The notes beneath the pieces are model-generated. The model was not told where the DNA came from. It saw only the letters and a list, made by a program, of their open reading frames with translations, and did not search any database. Source: Symbiodinium natans (Eukaryota; Sar; Dinophyceae; Suessiales; Symbiodiniaceae). From it: DNA of 47,500 bases. Shown one piece after another: positions 32,101 through 33,955 of this stretch. Location of the stretch: NCBI GenBank assembly GCA_905221605.1, contig CAJNDS010000532.1, positions 35,001-82,500 of the forward strand, in the 5' to 3' direction. Within the stretch, counting starts at the first letter, position 1. Every line of letters starts with the position of its first letter. The position numbers and the translations under genes were made by a program.

Positions 32101-32248
32101 TTTAGGGTTTCGGGTTAGGTGTAGGGTTTAGGGTTTAGGGTTTAGTGCTTAGGGCATGGCGGCTGACTTCGGGAGCATCACTCGCGGAACCAGTGCCGCC
32201 CTGCTGCCGCTGCACGCTTCCCTTGGAGCCAGCCTTCTTCCGCGGCAT
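4980..32248 (-). CDS. DEG/HtrA-type serine protease gene (18 exons, telomere-repeat introns)
   Basis: ATP-independent serine endopeptidase: trypsin-like domain followed by PDZ. Proposed exons in transcript order: 32168-32248, 30882-30965, 30458-30498, 28989-29040, 27053-27103, 26695-26721, 26090-26142, 25813-25833, 25295-25360, 24404-24470, 22587-22680, 21668-21707, 21003-21045, 20532-20575, 7855-7906, 6408-6482, 5611-5712, 4980-5031. Together they give about 348 codons with phase matching at every junction. The catalytic residues are present: TNAH (His96), WECD (Asp127), NSGNSGGP (Ser206). Further hallmarks are [28 protein letters not shown] and DVLLAFDG. It most resembles plant DEG9-like proteins as I remember them; a Lys-rich N terminus ([11 protein letters not shown]) and no signal peptide suggest a nuclear or cytosolic location, which is inference. 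Introns use GC (10) or GT (7) donors; most consist largely of telomere-like repeat. The 3' end (second PDZ, stop) was not found. Confidence 0.85.
5043..5187. repeat. TTTAGGG tract
   Basis: About 20 units directly upstream (in gene sense) of the exon 18 acceptor, so the transcript would carry CCCTAAA before AG. Confidence 0.95.
5301..5420. mobile_element. MITE-like family A copy
   Basis: Ends TACTTGAAGCTTCATGGGTG and CACGAACCTCCCCAAGTA are imperfect inverted repeats shared with the copies at 6824-6974 and 47222-47335; the AT-rich centre contains ACCATAGCTACC as in other copies. Sits in intron 17. Confidence 0.6.
5452..5600. repeat. CCCTAAA tract
   Basis: About 20 units with a few variants, 3' of the exon 17 donor (sense TTTAGGG). 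With the tract at 5043 it makes an inverted pair within intron 17. Confidence 0.92.
5611..5712 (-). CDS. DEG protease exon 17 (PDZ)
   Basis: 34 codons: [20 protein letters not shown], then [14 protein letters not shown]. The IxNDGTVxFRxxERxxxxxLV pattern is typical of DEG PDZ domains. Donor GCTTGG. Confidence 0.92.
5723..6407. repeat. Protease intron 16, mixed telomere-like tracts
   Basis: TTTAGGG at 5723-5790 next to the exon 17 acceptor, CCCTAAA at 6178-6245, TTTAGGG at 6330-6400. Short unique stretches between them show no coding pattern. Confidence 0.8.
6408..6482 (-). CDS. DEG protease exon 16 (PDZ)
   Basis: 25 codons, [20 protein letters not shown] then AEVLK; GVLxxRxxPTSxAxxVLK is the PDZ carboxylate-binding region of DEG proteins. 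The acceptor is AG|T, an exception to the AG|G rule here. Donor GCCTCA. Confidence 0.82.
6500..6660. repeat. TTTAGGG tract with TTTCTAGGG variants
   Basis: Lies just upstream, in gene sense, of the exon 16 acceptor; contains several TCTAGGG variants. Confidence 0.8.
6824..6974. mobile_element. MITE-like family A copy with perfect 24-bp inverted ends
   Basis: The left end 6824-6847 starts CTTGGAGGTTCAGGG; the right end 6951-6974 is its exact reverse complement. The 151-bp element is AT-rich and non-coding. A weaker relative lies at about 6646-6750. It sits in protease intron 15. Confidence 0.75.
6990..7300. other. Intronic unique sequence, no gene seen
   Basis: AT-rich stretch in protease intron 15. 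It is where a missing ALRxx-coding microexon might be sought, but I could not fix one. Confidence 0.3.
7300..7612. repeat. Inverted telomere-like tracts
   Basis: CCCTAAA at 7310-7368 and TTTAGGG/TTCAGGG at 7505-7610, separated by about 135 bp of unique sequence. Confidence 0.8.
7855..7906 (-). CDS. DEG protease exon 15 (PDZ start)
   Basis: Completes Lys and reads [17 protein letters not shown]; RxGKYTGFPxLG is the start of the PDZ domain. Acceptor CCAG|G, donor GTGCAG. The family usually has a short ALRxxL stretch next; I did not locate it, so another microexon may exist in 6483-7854. Confidence 0.85.
8076..8372. repeat. Duplicated module, copy 1, with microsatellite insertion
   Basis: 8076-8127 (CCCGAAAGCTTCAGCGAAGG... 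to AACGTTAGCCCTAC) and 8306-8372 (GCTGGGGTGGGTTTCGCC...) are contiguous in the second copy at 9139-9260. Here they are split by about 180 bp of (CACCACACTACCAT)-type repeat ending in a pyrimidine run TCTCTTATTTCTTAG. Confidence 0.75.
8122..8275. repeat. ACCATCACCAC microsatellite
   Basis: Irregular CATCACCACACTAC units; a similar stretch recurs at 19543-19640 on the other side of the transposon. Confidence 0.9.
8336..8815. repeat. About 73-bp minisatellite, 7 copies
   Basis: Units begin GCACCCTCTGCGGGGATCGT, run through GTGTCGGAGCGCTCCCGCTG and end with either a TTACAACTTGCTTCGCACA or a TATTTTGAAGCGTGGTCGTG tail, alternating as a higher-order repeat. Open in several frames only because the unit lacks stops. 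Confidence 0.9.
8816..9138. repeat. 61-bp minisatellite, about 5 copies
   Basis: The unit contains ACAAACGTAGTACGCCGCGG, CGCCCGGAGCTGCCGTAGC and TGGAAAGTCGACTTTTTGTA. One short partial unit (CAAACGTAGTACTTGTAGTA) interrupts the array near 8945. Confidence 0.92.
9249..9700. repeat. 42-bp minisatellite, left part (split by the transposon)
   Basis: Units start GGAACTCTGGGGCTTCGAAA and end GCAAATACCGTGGGCGC. The array resumes in the same orientation and register at 18325-18725, so the transposon inserted into it. Confidence 0.95.
9701..9724 (+). repeat. Transposon left TIR
   Basis: 24 bp beginning CTTAGATGGGCCCTGTG, preceded by target dinucleotide TG (9699-9700). Confidence 0.95.
9725..10124. 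other. Transposon left subterminal region
   Basis: AT-rich, with repeated TTAGTTA, ACTAAG and GTTAA motifs in both orientations, as expected of transposase-binding subterminal repeats. No coding frame. The matching right region is about 18140-18300. Confidence 0.6.
10125..10138. repeat. Hairpin AGCCT-N4-AGGCT (first of a series)
   Basis: AGCCTTTGCAGGCT. Further copies in the transposon, always between coding blocks: 12983-12996, 13254-13267 (loop TCAC), 13320-13333, 15284-15297, 15331-15344 (loop ATGC), 15379-15392 and 17980-17993 (loop TTGG), plus half copies near 13231-13384. Stems are constant while loops vary. Confidence 0.85.
10373..12828 (+). CDS. Transposon gene A, about 688 aa, three exons, unknown function
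   Basis: Exon 1 10373-11668 (ATG at 10373, [15 protein letters not shown]...), exon 2 11887-12218, exon 3 12390-12828. Intron 1 is GT-AG, phase 0, joining ...QTVEK to [15 protein letters not shown]; intron 2 fits GC-AG with a split Glu codon. Both introns contain degenerate telomere-like repeat. The product is soluble-looking, without signal peptide or membrane segment, and ends in a basic tail (PKAKKAKTS) that could be a nuclear signal. I recognise no domain; by position it is an accessory transposon protein. An upstream in-frame TTG at 10367 was not used as the start. Confidence 0.7.
11669..11886 (+). other. Intron 1 of transposon gene A
   Basis: Starts GTGCTGTCC, ends CACATGTGGCACAG. Contains ACCCTAAAGCATAAACCCTAAG and similar degenerate CCCTAAA sequence at about 11728-11815. 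Reading through it gives a stop at 11687. Confidence 0.6.
12219..12389 (+). other. Intron 2 of transposon gene A
   Basis: The GC donor is inferred from phase; the acceptor is TTTGGCAG|G. Includes degenerate TTTAGGG sequence at 12250-12312. Confidence 0.5.
12994..13164. other. GC-rich island in the transposon, open on both strands
   Basis: On plus, after AGCCTTTGCAG|G, it reads [20 protein letters not shown]... to a stop at 13162-13164 (56 codons). On minus, after TCACTTCAG|G, it reads [20 protein letters not shown]... to a stop at 13018-13020. Either could be a terminal exon; the composition differs from the rest of the transposon. Confidence 0.35.
13437..13784. repeat. TTTAGGG tract inside the transposon
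   Basis: About 350 bp of TTTAGGG with TTTTGGG, TCTAGGG and TTAGGGG variants, lying between coding islands of the transposon. Confidence 0.95.
13948..14220. repeat. Array of about 7 short palindromes
   Basis: Units are TTTGATTTCA, a 4-7 nt centre such as TGAATC or TGAACA, then TGAAATCAAA, spaced about 40-45 bp. Spacers differ while the arms are conserved, so selection or copying acts on the stem. Sits within transposon non-coding DNA. Confidence 0.85.
14321..15139 (+). CDS. Transposon gene B, small protein with C-terminal CxxC-x6-CxxC motif
   Basis: The main exon is 14492-15139 (after CTGAG|G), reading [17 protein letters not shown]...; a preceding exon within 14321-14447 ([18 protein letters not shown]...) probably joins it, for example by the GTGAAC donor at 14406 (86-nt intron), but this is not fixed. 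The centre is Ala/Ser/Pro/Gln-rich and basic ([17 protein letters not shown]). The C terminus has [14 protein letters not shown], a likely zinc site, followed by [18 protein letters not shown] have a sense of similar GCxxCRxxxxGCxQCR tails in dinoflagellate proteins. Role unknown; a DNA-binding helper of the transposase is a guess. Confidence 0.55.
15187..15232. repeat. Short degenerate TTTAGGG stretch in the transposon
   Basis: GGGTTTAGGGTTTATAAGG and related units, 3' of gene B. Confidence 0.6.
15393..15792. other. Transposon intergenic spacer
   Basis: AT-rich sequence between gene B and the transposase; no exon recognised. Probably the 3' UTR of gene B and the promoter or trans-splice region of the transposase. 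Confidence 0.35.
15793..17803 (+). pseudogene. Transposase-like gene with two single-base frameshifts
   Basis: The first frame starts with ATG 15793 ([10 protein letters not shown], a possible nuclear signal) and contains [16 protein letters not shown] and [12 protein letters not shown]. At about 16327-16336, in a run of six A, it shifts to [12 protein letters not shown]...[12 protein letters not shown]. At about 16525 it shifts again to [15 protein letters not shown]... and then stays open for about 425 codons to 17803. The last part has [12 protein letters not shown] and [14 protein letters not shown]...MERKHK, a layout reminiscent of TNP2-like transposases and of a family common in dinoflagellate gene models. 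Both shifts fit a one-base loss, so this copy is probably inactive, unless they are sequencing errors or very short introns. Confidence 0.65.
18301..18324 (-). repeat. Transposon right TIR
   Basis: Exact reverse complement of 9701-9724, followed by TG (18325-18326). Confidence 0.95.
18325..18725. repeat. 42-bp minisatellite, right part
   Basis: About nine units of the array seen at 9249-9700, more diverged here (for example one unit reads GGGAGATAGAAAACGTCACA). Confidence 0.93.
18726..19041. other. Unique intronic sequence
   Basis: Non-repetitive sequence following the satellite. Overlapping frames are open on both strands, but I recognise nothing coding. Confidence 0.3.
19042..19386 (+). 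CDS. Possible AP2/integrase-type DNA-binding fragment
   Basis: 114 aa from ATG 19042. The stretch [20 protein letters not shown]...[16 protein letters not shown]...MRECG recalls the three-strand-plus-helix AP2-like DNA-binding modules (GWRAxxx...GPxRxxxxAxxDL) seen in many dinoflagellate mobile-element proteins. It lies inside protease intron 14 on the opposite strand, so it is either a nested element gene or a relic. No partner domains are visible. Confidence 0.35.
   Translation: MQALGRKSQELSKRGLVEKHGYGWRAHFAHIRICDEKGTSSKEKSIRGPLRDSRRKALADLKSMRECGTAAELVARAARLKDLTLPSWVSNEALSTRQMSLCGLNVQYPWSRLY
19540..19645. repeat. ACCATCACCAC-type microsatellite
   Basis: Degenerate CACC/CATC repeat resembling 8122-8275. 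Confidence 0.75.
19860..19930. repeat. Degenerate CCCTAAA tract
   Basis: CCCTAAACCCCAAACCCTAG-type units after a poly-T/poly-G run at 19828-19858. Confidence 0.75.
20048..20184. repeat. AC / AT / TGTA microsatellite
   Basis: (AC)n, (AT)n and (TATG)n runs, within protease intron 14. Confidence 0.95.
20532..20575 (-). CDS. DEG protease exon 14
   Basis: [14 protein letters not shown] plus two bases of Lys, the linker helix before the PDZ domain. Its donor GCACCT opens the 12.6-kb intron that contains the minisatellites and the transposon. Confidence 0.85.
20581..21002. repeat. Protease intron 13, degenerate telomere-like sequence
   Basis: TTTAGGG next to the exon 14 acceptor (20581-20625), then CCCTAAA (20755-20800 and 20905-20990). 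Contains a small internal repeat ACGGTAGACCTAGACCC (20684, 20726, 20776). Confidence 0.75.
21003..21045 (-). CDS. DEG protease exon 13
   Basis: [14 protein letters not shown], the family ENIGYVIP motif ending the protease domain. Acceptor CAAG|G, donor GCCACT. Confidence 0.9.
21053..21275. repeat. TTTAGGG/CTTAGGG tract
   Basis: Follows the exon 13 acceptor on the plus strand; sense CCCTAAA/CCCTAAG. Confidence 0.9.
21668..21707 (-). CDS. DEG protease exon 12
   Basis: Completes an Arg codon and reads [12 protein letters not shown]; [10 protein letters not shown] follows the catalytic serine in DEG proteins. Donor GCTCGA. Confidence 0.88.
21826..21945. mobile_element. MITE-like family A copy
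   Basis: Left AGTTGGAGGTTCACGGGGTA, right ATACTCACGAACCTTCAGGT; centre CCTAGCTACAGTTATAG as in sister copies. Diverged. Confidence 0.5.
22340..22575. repeat. CCCTAAA tract with exon-edge duplication
   Basis: CCCTAAA units with a repeated GAATCCCTAAACCCTAAACC block. 22477-22500 is a 20/24 match to the plus-strand edge of protease exon 11 (22579-22602). Confidence 0.8.
22587..22680 (-). CDS. DEG protease exon 11 (catalytic Ser)
   Basis: 31 codons from [20 protein letters not shown] through [16 protein letters not shown] holds the nucleophile. Both edges of this exon are duplicated in the flanking introns (22477-22500 and 23279-23301). Confidence 0.95.
22690..22912. repeat. TTTAGGG then TTTGGGG tract
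   Basis: About 25 TTTAGGG units changing to TTTGGGG, adjacent to the Ser exon acceptor. Confidence 0.95.
22913..23185. other. Unique intronic island with short internal repeats
   Basis: AATGGATCAA / AAATTCGTGC / GAACAATGGGGG segments recur two to three times (about 23031, 23094, 23131). No coding role seen. Confidence 0.5.
23187..23301. repeat. TTTGGGG tract ending in a duplicated exon edge
   Basis: 23279-23301 is identical over 23 bp to 22665-22687, the acceptor edge of protease exon 11. Confidence 0.9.
23389..23557 (-). other. Candidate minus-strand exon of unknown gene
   Basis: After a TTTCTTGCAG|G acceptor at about 23557, the minus strand is open as [20 protein letters not shown]...[11 protein letters not shown]. 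It looks protein-like and lies inside protease intron 10 on the same strand, but the protease reads through without it. Confidence 0.3.
23655..23885. repeat. CTTAGGG-variant tract
   Basis: GGCTTAGGGCTTAGGG units with CTTCGGG and CCTAGGG variants. Confidence 0.85.
23998..24150. mobile_element. MITE-like family C copy
   Basis: Left CTACCCCTCTATGCCTCTAT, right GGTAGTATAGAGGGGGGTAG, inverted; AT-rich centre. A relative occurs at about 37366-37480. Confidence 0.55.
24190..24400. repeat. Family A MITE fragments and CCCTAGA/CCCTAAA tract
   Basis: CACTTGAAGGTTCATGGGTT at 24192 and CATGAACCTCCGAGTAAGG at 24382 resemble family A ends; between them lies CCCTAGA then CCCTAAA repeat (24283-24357). Confidence 0.55.
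24404..24470 (-). CDS. DEG protease exon 10
   Basis: Reads [20 protein letters not shown] then [13 protein letters not shown] is almost invariant in DEG9-like proteins. Acceptor CTAG|G, donor GTGCCT. Confidence 0.92.
24480..24610. repeat. TTTAGGG tract
   Basis: Degenerate units adjoining the exon 10 acceptor. Confidence 0.8.
24680..24786. mobile_element. MITE-like family B copy
   Basis: GACCCAGGAGTAGCCTAGG at left, AGGGGCCTACTCCGGGTC at right, inverted and imperfect; high similarity to 3712-3815. Confidence 0.6.
25295..25360 (-). CDS. DEG protease exon 9
   Basis: [20 protein letters not shown] then V and a split Leu codon. FWEG...LPxLxxxV precedes the oxyanion region in DEG proteases. Acceptor CAAG|G, donor GTGCCC. 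Confidence 0.88.
25505..25632. repeat. AT/GTAT microsatellite
   Basis: ATATATGTACGTATATGTAT-type sequence in protease intron 8. Confidence 0.9.
25680..25797. repeat. TTTAGGG tract
   Basis: Adjoins the donor of the 21-nt microexon. Confidence 0.85.
25813..25833 (-). CDS. DEG protease exon 8 (21-nt microexon)
   Basis: Supplies LTVEDDE, with one base on the left and two on the right completed by the neighbouring exons. This is exactly the residue string expected between ...AA(V/L) and FWEG in DEG proteins. Acceptor GCAG|G, donor GCATCC. Confidence 0.8.
26090..26142 (-). CDS. DEG protease exon 7 (catalytic Asp)
   Basis: [17 protein letters not shown] plus two bases; ECD contains the catalytic aspartate. 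Acceptor CGAG|G, donor GTGACT. Confidence 0.88.
26530..26675. repeat. CCCTAAA tract
   Basis: About 15 near-perfect units next to the exon 6 donor (sense TTTAGGG). Confidence 0.92.
26695..26721 (-). CDS. DEG protease exon 6 (27 nt)
   Basis: Nine codons, VKAQRRGSD, matching the VKVKKRGDD segment that follows the His motif in DEG proteases. Acceptor CCAG|G, donor GTGGCT. Confidence 0.8.
26763..26915. repeat. TTTAGGG tract
   Basis: Lies upstream, in sense, of exon 6; together with 26530-26675 it brackets the 27-nt exon with inverted tracts. Confidence 0.92.
27053..27103 (-). CDS. DEG protease exon 5 (catalytic His)
   Basis: 17 codons, [21 protein letters not shown] carries the catalytic histidine. 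Acceptor CCAG|G, donor GCCAAC. Confidence 0.9.
27140..27240. repeat. TTTAGGG tract
   Basis: Degenerate, in intron 4. Confidence 0.8.
27645..28355. repeat. Three diverged copies of an about 150-bp repeat with homopolymer G/C runs
   Basis: Copies at about 27648-27805, 27905-28110 and 28195-28350 share ATTTGCAAACACAA(T/C)G, TGG(A/C)TTGG(A/G)AAAGA and (A)GCAAGCTTGCA(G/A)G. Each is near a run of 9 to 22 G or C. Telomere-like tracts separate them (27806-27885, 28160-28195). Non-coding, possibly a SINE-like family. Confidence 0.55.
28356..28970. other. Unique island then GGGATTTA variant tract
   Basis: 28360-28745 is unique and GC-rich with a plus-strand open frame ([17 protein letters not shown]...) that I do not recognise. 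28828-28965 is a TTTAGGGA / TTGAGGGA 8-bp repeat. Confidence 0.45.
28989..29040 (-). CDS. DEG protease exon 4
   Basis: Completes the split Trp codon and reads [23 protein letters not shown](V/C)I is a DEG signature strand. Acceptor CTCAG|G, donor GCCCGC. Confidence 0.85.
29100..29190. repeat. TTTAGGG/TTTGGGG tract
   Basis: In intron 3, close to the exon 4 acceptor; sense C-rich strand. Confidence 0.88.
29200..29770. other. Unique intronic sequence
   Basis: No family recognised. The minus strand is open at 29217-29483 ([18 protein letters not shown]...) without splice-phase support. Confidence 0.3.
29885..30078. repeat. Two-copy direct duplication (about 70 bp)
   Basis: GAGGCAAAAACGCCGCA...GGGCATGTTCGCAA...CATGAACACTTGTGACAG at 29891-29963 and again at 30011-30078; the second is followed by a poly-C run. 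Confidence 0.75.
30090..30165. repeat. CCCTAAA tract
   Basis: Ten perfect units in protease intron 3. Confidence 0.95.
30277..30425. repeat. TTTAGGG tract
   Basis: Adjoins the donor of exon 3 (sense CCCTAAA). Confidence 0.92.
30458..30498 (-). CDS. DEG protease exon 3
   Basis: Encodes [13 protein letters not shown] plus two bases of a Trp codon; DEG proteins have the equivalent [15 protein letters not shown]. Acceptor AG|G, donor GCAGCA. Confidence 0.8.
30552..30730. repeat. TTTAGGG tract
   Basis: About 20 near-perfect units upstream, in sense, of exon 3. Confidence 0.95.
30882..30965 (-). CDS. DEG protease exon 2
   Basis: 28 codons: [20 protein letters not shown] then VPLDAVVK. The DAVVK end is the usual entry to the DEG protease domain. 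Donor GCCCTT runs straight into TTTAGGG repeats. Phase 0. Confidence 0.75.
31015..31340. repeat. TTTAGGGG-type tract
   Basis: CTTAGGG, GGCGTTTA and then TTTAGGGG (8-bp) units in protease intron 1. Confidence 0.85.
31420..32145. repeat. Protease intron 1, opposed CCCTAAA and TTTAGGG tracts
   Basis: CCCTAAA at 31430-31490 and 31600-31750, a poly-C/poly-A stretch at 31776-31850, then TTTAGGG at 31925-32145. The unique piece 31855-31922 has no exon I can phase. Confidence 0.85.
32168..32248 (-). CDS. DEG protease exon 1 (start codon)
   Basis: ATG at 32248 begins [16 protein letters not shown]..., 27 codons ending ...SDAPE before a GTCAGC donor, phase 0. The assignment to this gene rests on strand, position and phase; the N terminus is not conserved in the family, so this is the least certain of the N-terminal exons. 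Confidence 0.5.
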
Positions 32249-32271
32249 GAGTGGAGCGCTGCTGCTGTCTA

Positions 32272-32335
32272 ACCCTAAACCCTAAACCCGAAACCCTAAA
32301 CCCTAAACCCTAAACCCTAAACCCTAAACCCTGGT
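32272..32335. repeat. CCCTAAA tract upstream of the protease start
   Basis: Eight units about 25 bp 5' of the proposed start codon; the protease 5' UTR or another 5' intron would lie here. Confidence 0.85.
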
Positions 32336-33460
32336 TCTTTTTGAGACCTGGGGGCTACGGGTTGCGGGCGTCGGCCGAGGGAGCGGGGTGGTAAGTGGCA
32401 GCAGTTGGGTTCTAGGGTGGTGCCGTGAGGCTGAGGCTTGGACGGTCAGGCTTCGAGAGCCGGGTTGAAGGGTAGGGTGGGGTTTAGGGTTTAGGCTTTA
32501 GGGTTTAGGGTTTAGGGTTTCTGCACTTGCTGGACTTCCGTCAGACATGAAGAGTCATTGTCGCAAAGTCGGAAAGGGAAATGCGAAGTTTGAAGATGGC
32601 AATAATGAGAAATATTCCTTCTCTTGATCCAACAGGCATTGCTCCATCAAGCAAGTGTTTGAAGCGTGCGTCTGCGCGGTGGGATTCTGAATGTCCCCTA
32701 CGGCCCACGTGCACGTTCATGTGCACGTTCTTCCCTAAACCCTAAACCCTAAACCCTAAACCCTAAACCCTAAACCCTAAACCCTAAACCCTAAACCCTA
32801 AACCCTAAACCCTAAACCCTAAACCCTAACCCGCACCTTGGCCTGTCGTGCCCAGTGAGGCAGCTCAAGGAGAAGAAGCCGAAGGAGGTGTAAGGAGGAG
32901 CCCCGCCCTACGTATGCCCAGTGTAGGGTTTAGGGTTTAGGGTTTAGGGTGTAGGGTTTAGGGTTTAGGGTTTAGGGTTTGGGGTTTGGGGTTTGGGGTT
33001 TGGGGTTTGGAGTTTGGGGTTTGGGGTTTGGGGTTTGGGGTTTGGGGTTTGGGATTTGGGGCTTGGGGTTTGGGGTTAAGGGTTTAGGGTGCAGAGGCAG
33101 GGTTATGTTGGGGCATTGAGGGCTTCTAGGGTATGAGGCATTTAGGGGATTAGGGGAACCCCAAAACCTGAAACCCTAAATCCCGAGCCCTAGTCGGGTC
33201 TTGGGGTATCTAAGCTTTAGTGTTTAGGAGTAACCTAGGAATAAGAAAGGCACCTAAACCCCCCAAAAAGGGAATAAGGGCCTACTCTGGGTCGTAGGTG
33301 GCTAGTAGGCATGGGTGAATCTGACCGATGCAGGAGGTCCAAGACTAGAAGGAGGCAGAAGGAGAAGAACAAAGGCGCACGGAAGTCGTCAACAAGGCCC
33401 ACTGTTTAAGATAGCATGGTGTAAAGTTTAGGGTTTAGGGTTTAGGGTAATTAAAGGGTT
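32336..33460. other. Mixed repeats and unassigned islands between the two genes
   Basis: Tracts: CCCTAAA 32733-32829, TTTAGGG/TTTGGGG 32924-33090. A family B MITE relic is at about 33225-33300. Islands 32350-32470, 32525-32730, 32832-32925 and 33300-33420 are unique; the last two have Lys/Arg-rich plus-strand readings (RQLKEKKPKEV, TRRRQKEKNKGARKSS) that may be coding, but I cannot place them. Confidence 0.4.
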
Positions 33461-33750
33461 TCGGGTTTAGGGTTGAGGGTTTAGGGCGAAACCCAAACCC
33501 CAGACCGTAAGCTCAGCCAGTTTCTCGTACGTCGCAGCAACAAATGCAGAGCCTCCCTGCAACGGGGACCCGGGTTGCTGCGCATGCGCTAACTTGCGTC
33601 TGATGGGGGCCCAAGCTTGTTCCAAGAATATGTGTAAGTACATGTGTGTCTGTAGCAACAAAACATACACATAGAATGGCACAGCAATGTCTATGCGTAT
33701 ATGTACATGCATATGGCCAGAGGAGTAAGGTCTTGGATTTAGGGCTCAAA
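33461..33750. other. Unique island, no gene recognised
   Basis: AT-rich sequence with TACATGTGTG/ATGTACATGC elements. A minus-strand frame is open but has no family likeness. Confidence 0.3.
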
Positions 33751-33890
33751 CCCTAAACCCTAAACCCTAAACCCTAAACCCTAAACCCTAAACCCCAAAC
33801 CCTAAACCCTAAACCCTAAACCCTAAACCCTAAACCCTAAACCCTAAACCCTAAACCCTAAACCCTAAACCCTAAACCCTAAACCCCAAC
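33750..33890. repeat. CCCTAAA tract
   Basis: About 19 near-perfect units ending at the proposed donor of helicase exon H6. Confidence 0.95.
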
Positions 33891-33893
33891 CAC

Positions 33894-33955
33894 TTTGGAC
33901 CGAAGCTGTTGGGCCTCCGCAGAGCTCCTTTGCAAGCACCGGCCCTCCTGCCGAC
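33894..33955 (-). CDS. Candidate helicase exon H6
   Basis: Acceptor AGAG|G; completes a Gly codon and reads RQEGRCLQRSSAEAQQLRSK to a GTGGTT donor. Phase fits H5, but the residues are not conserved in the family. Confidence 0.4.
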
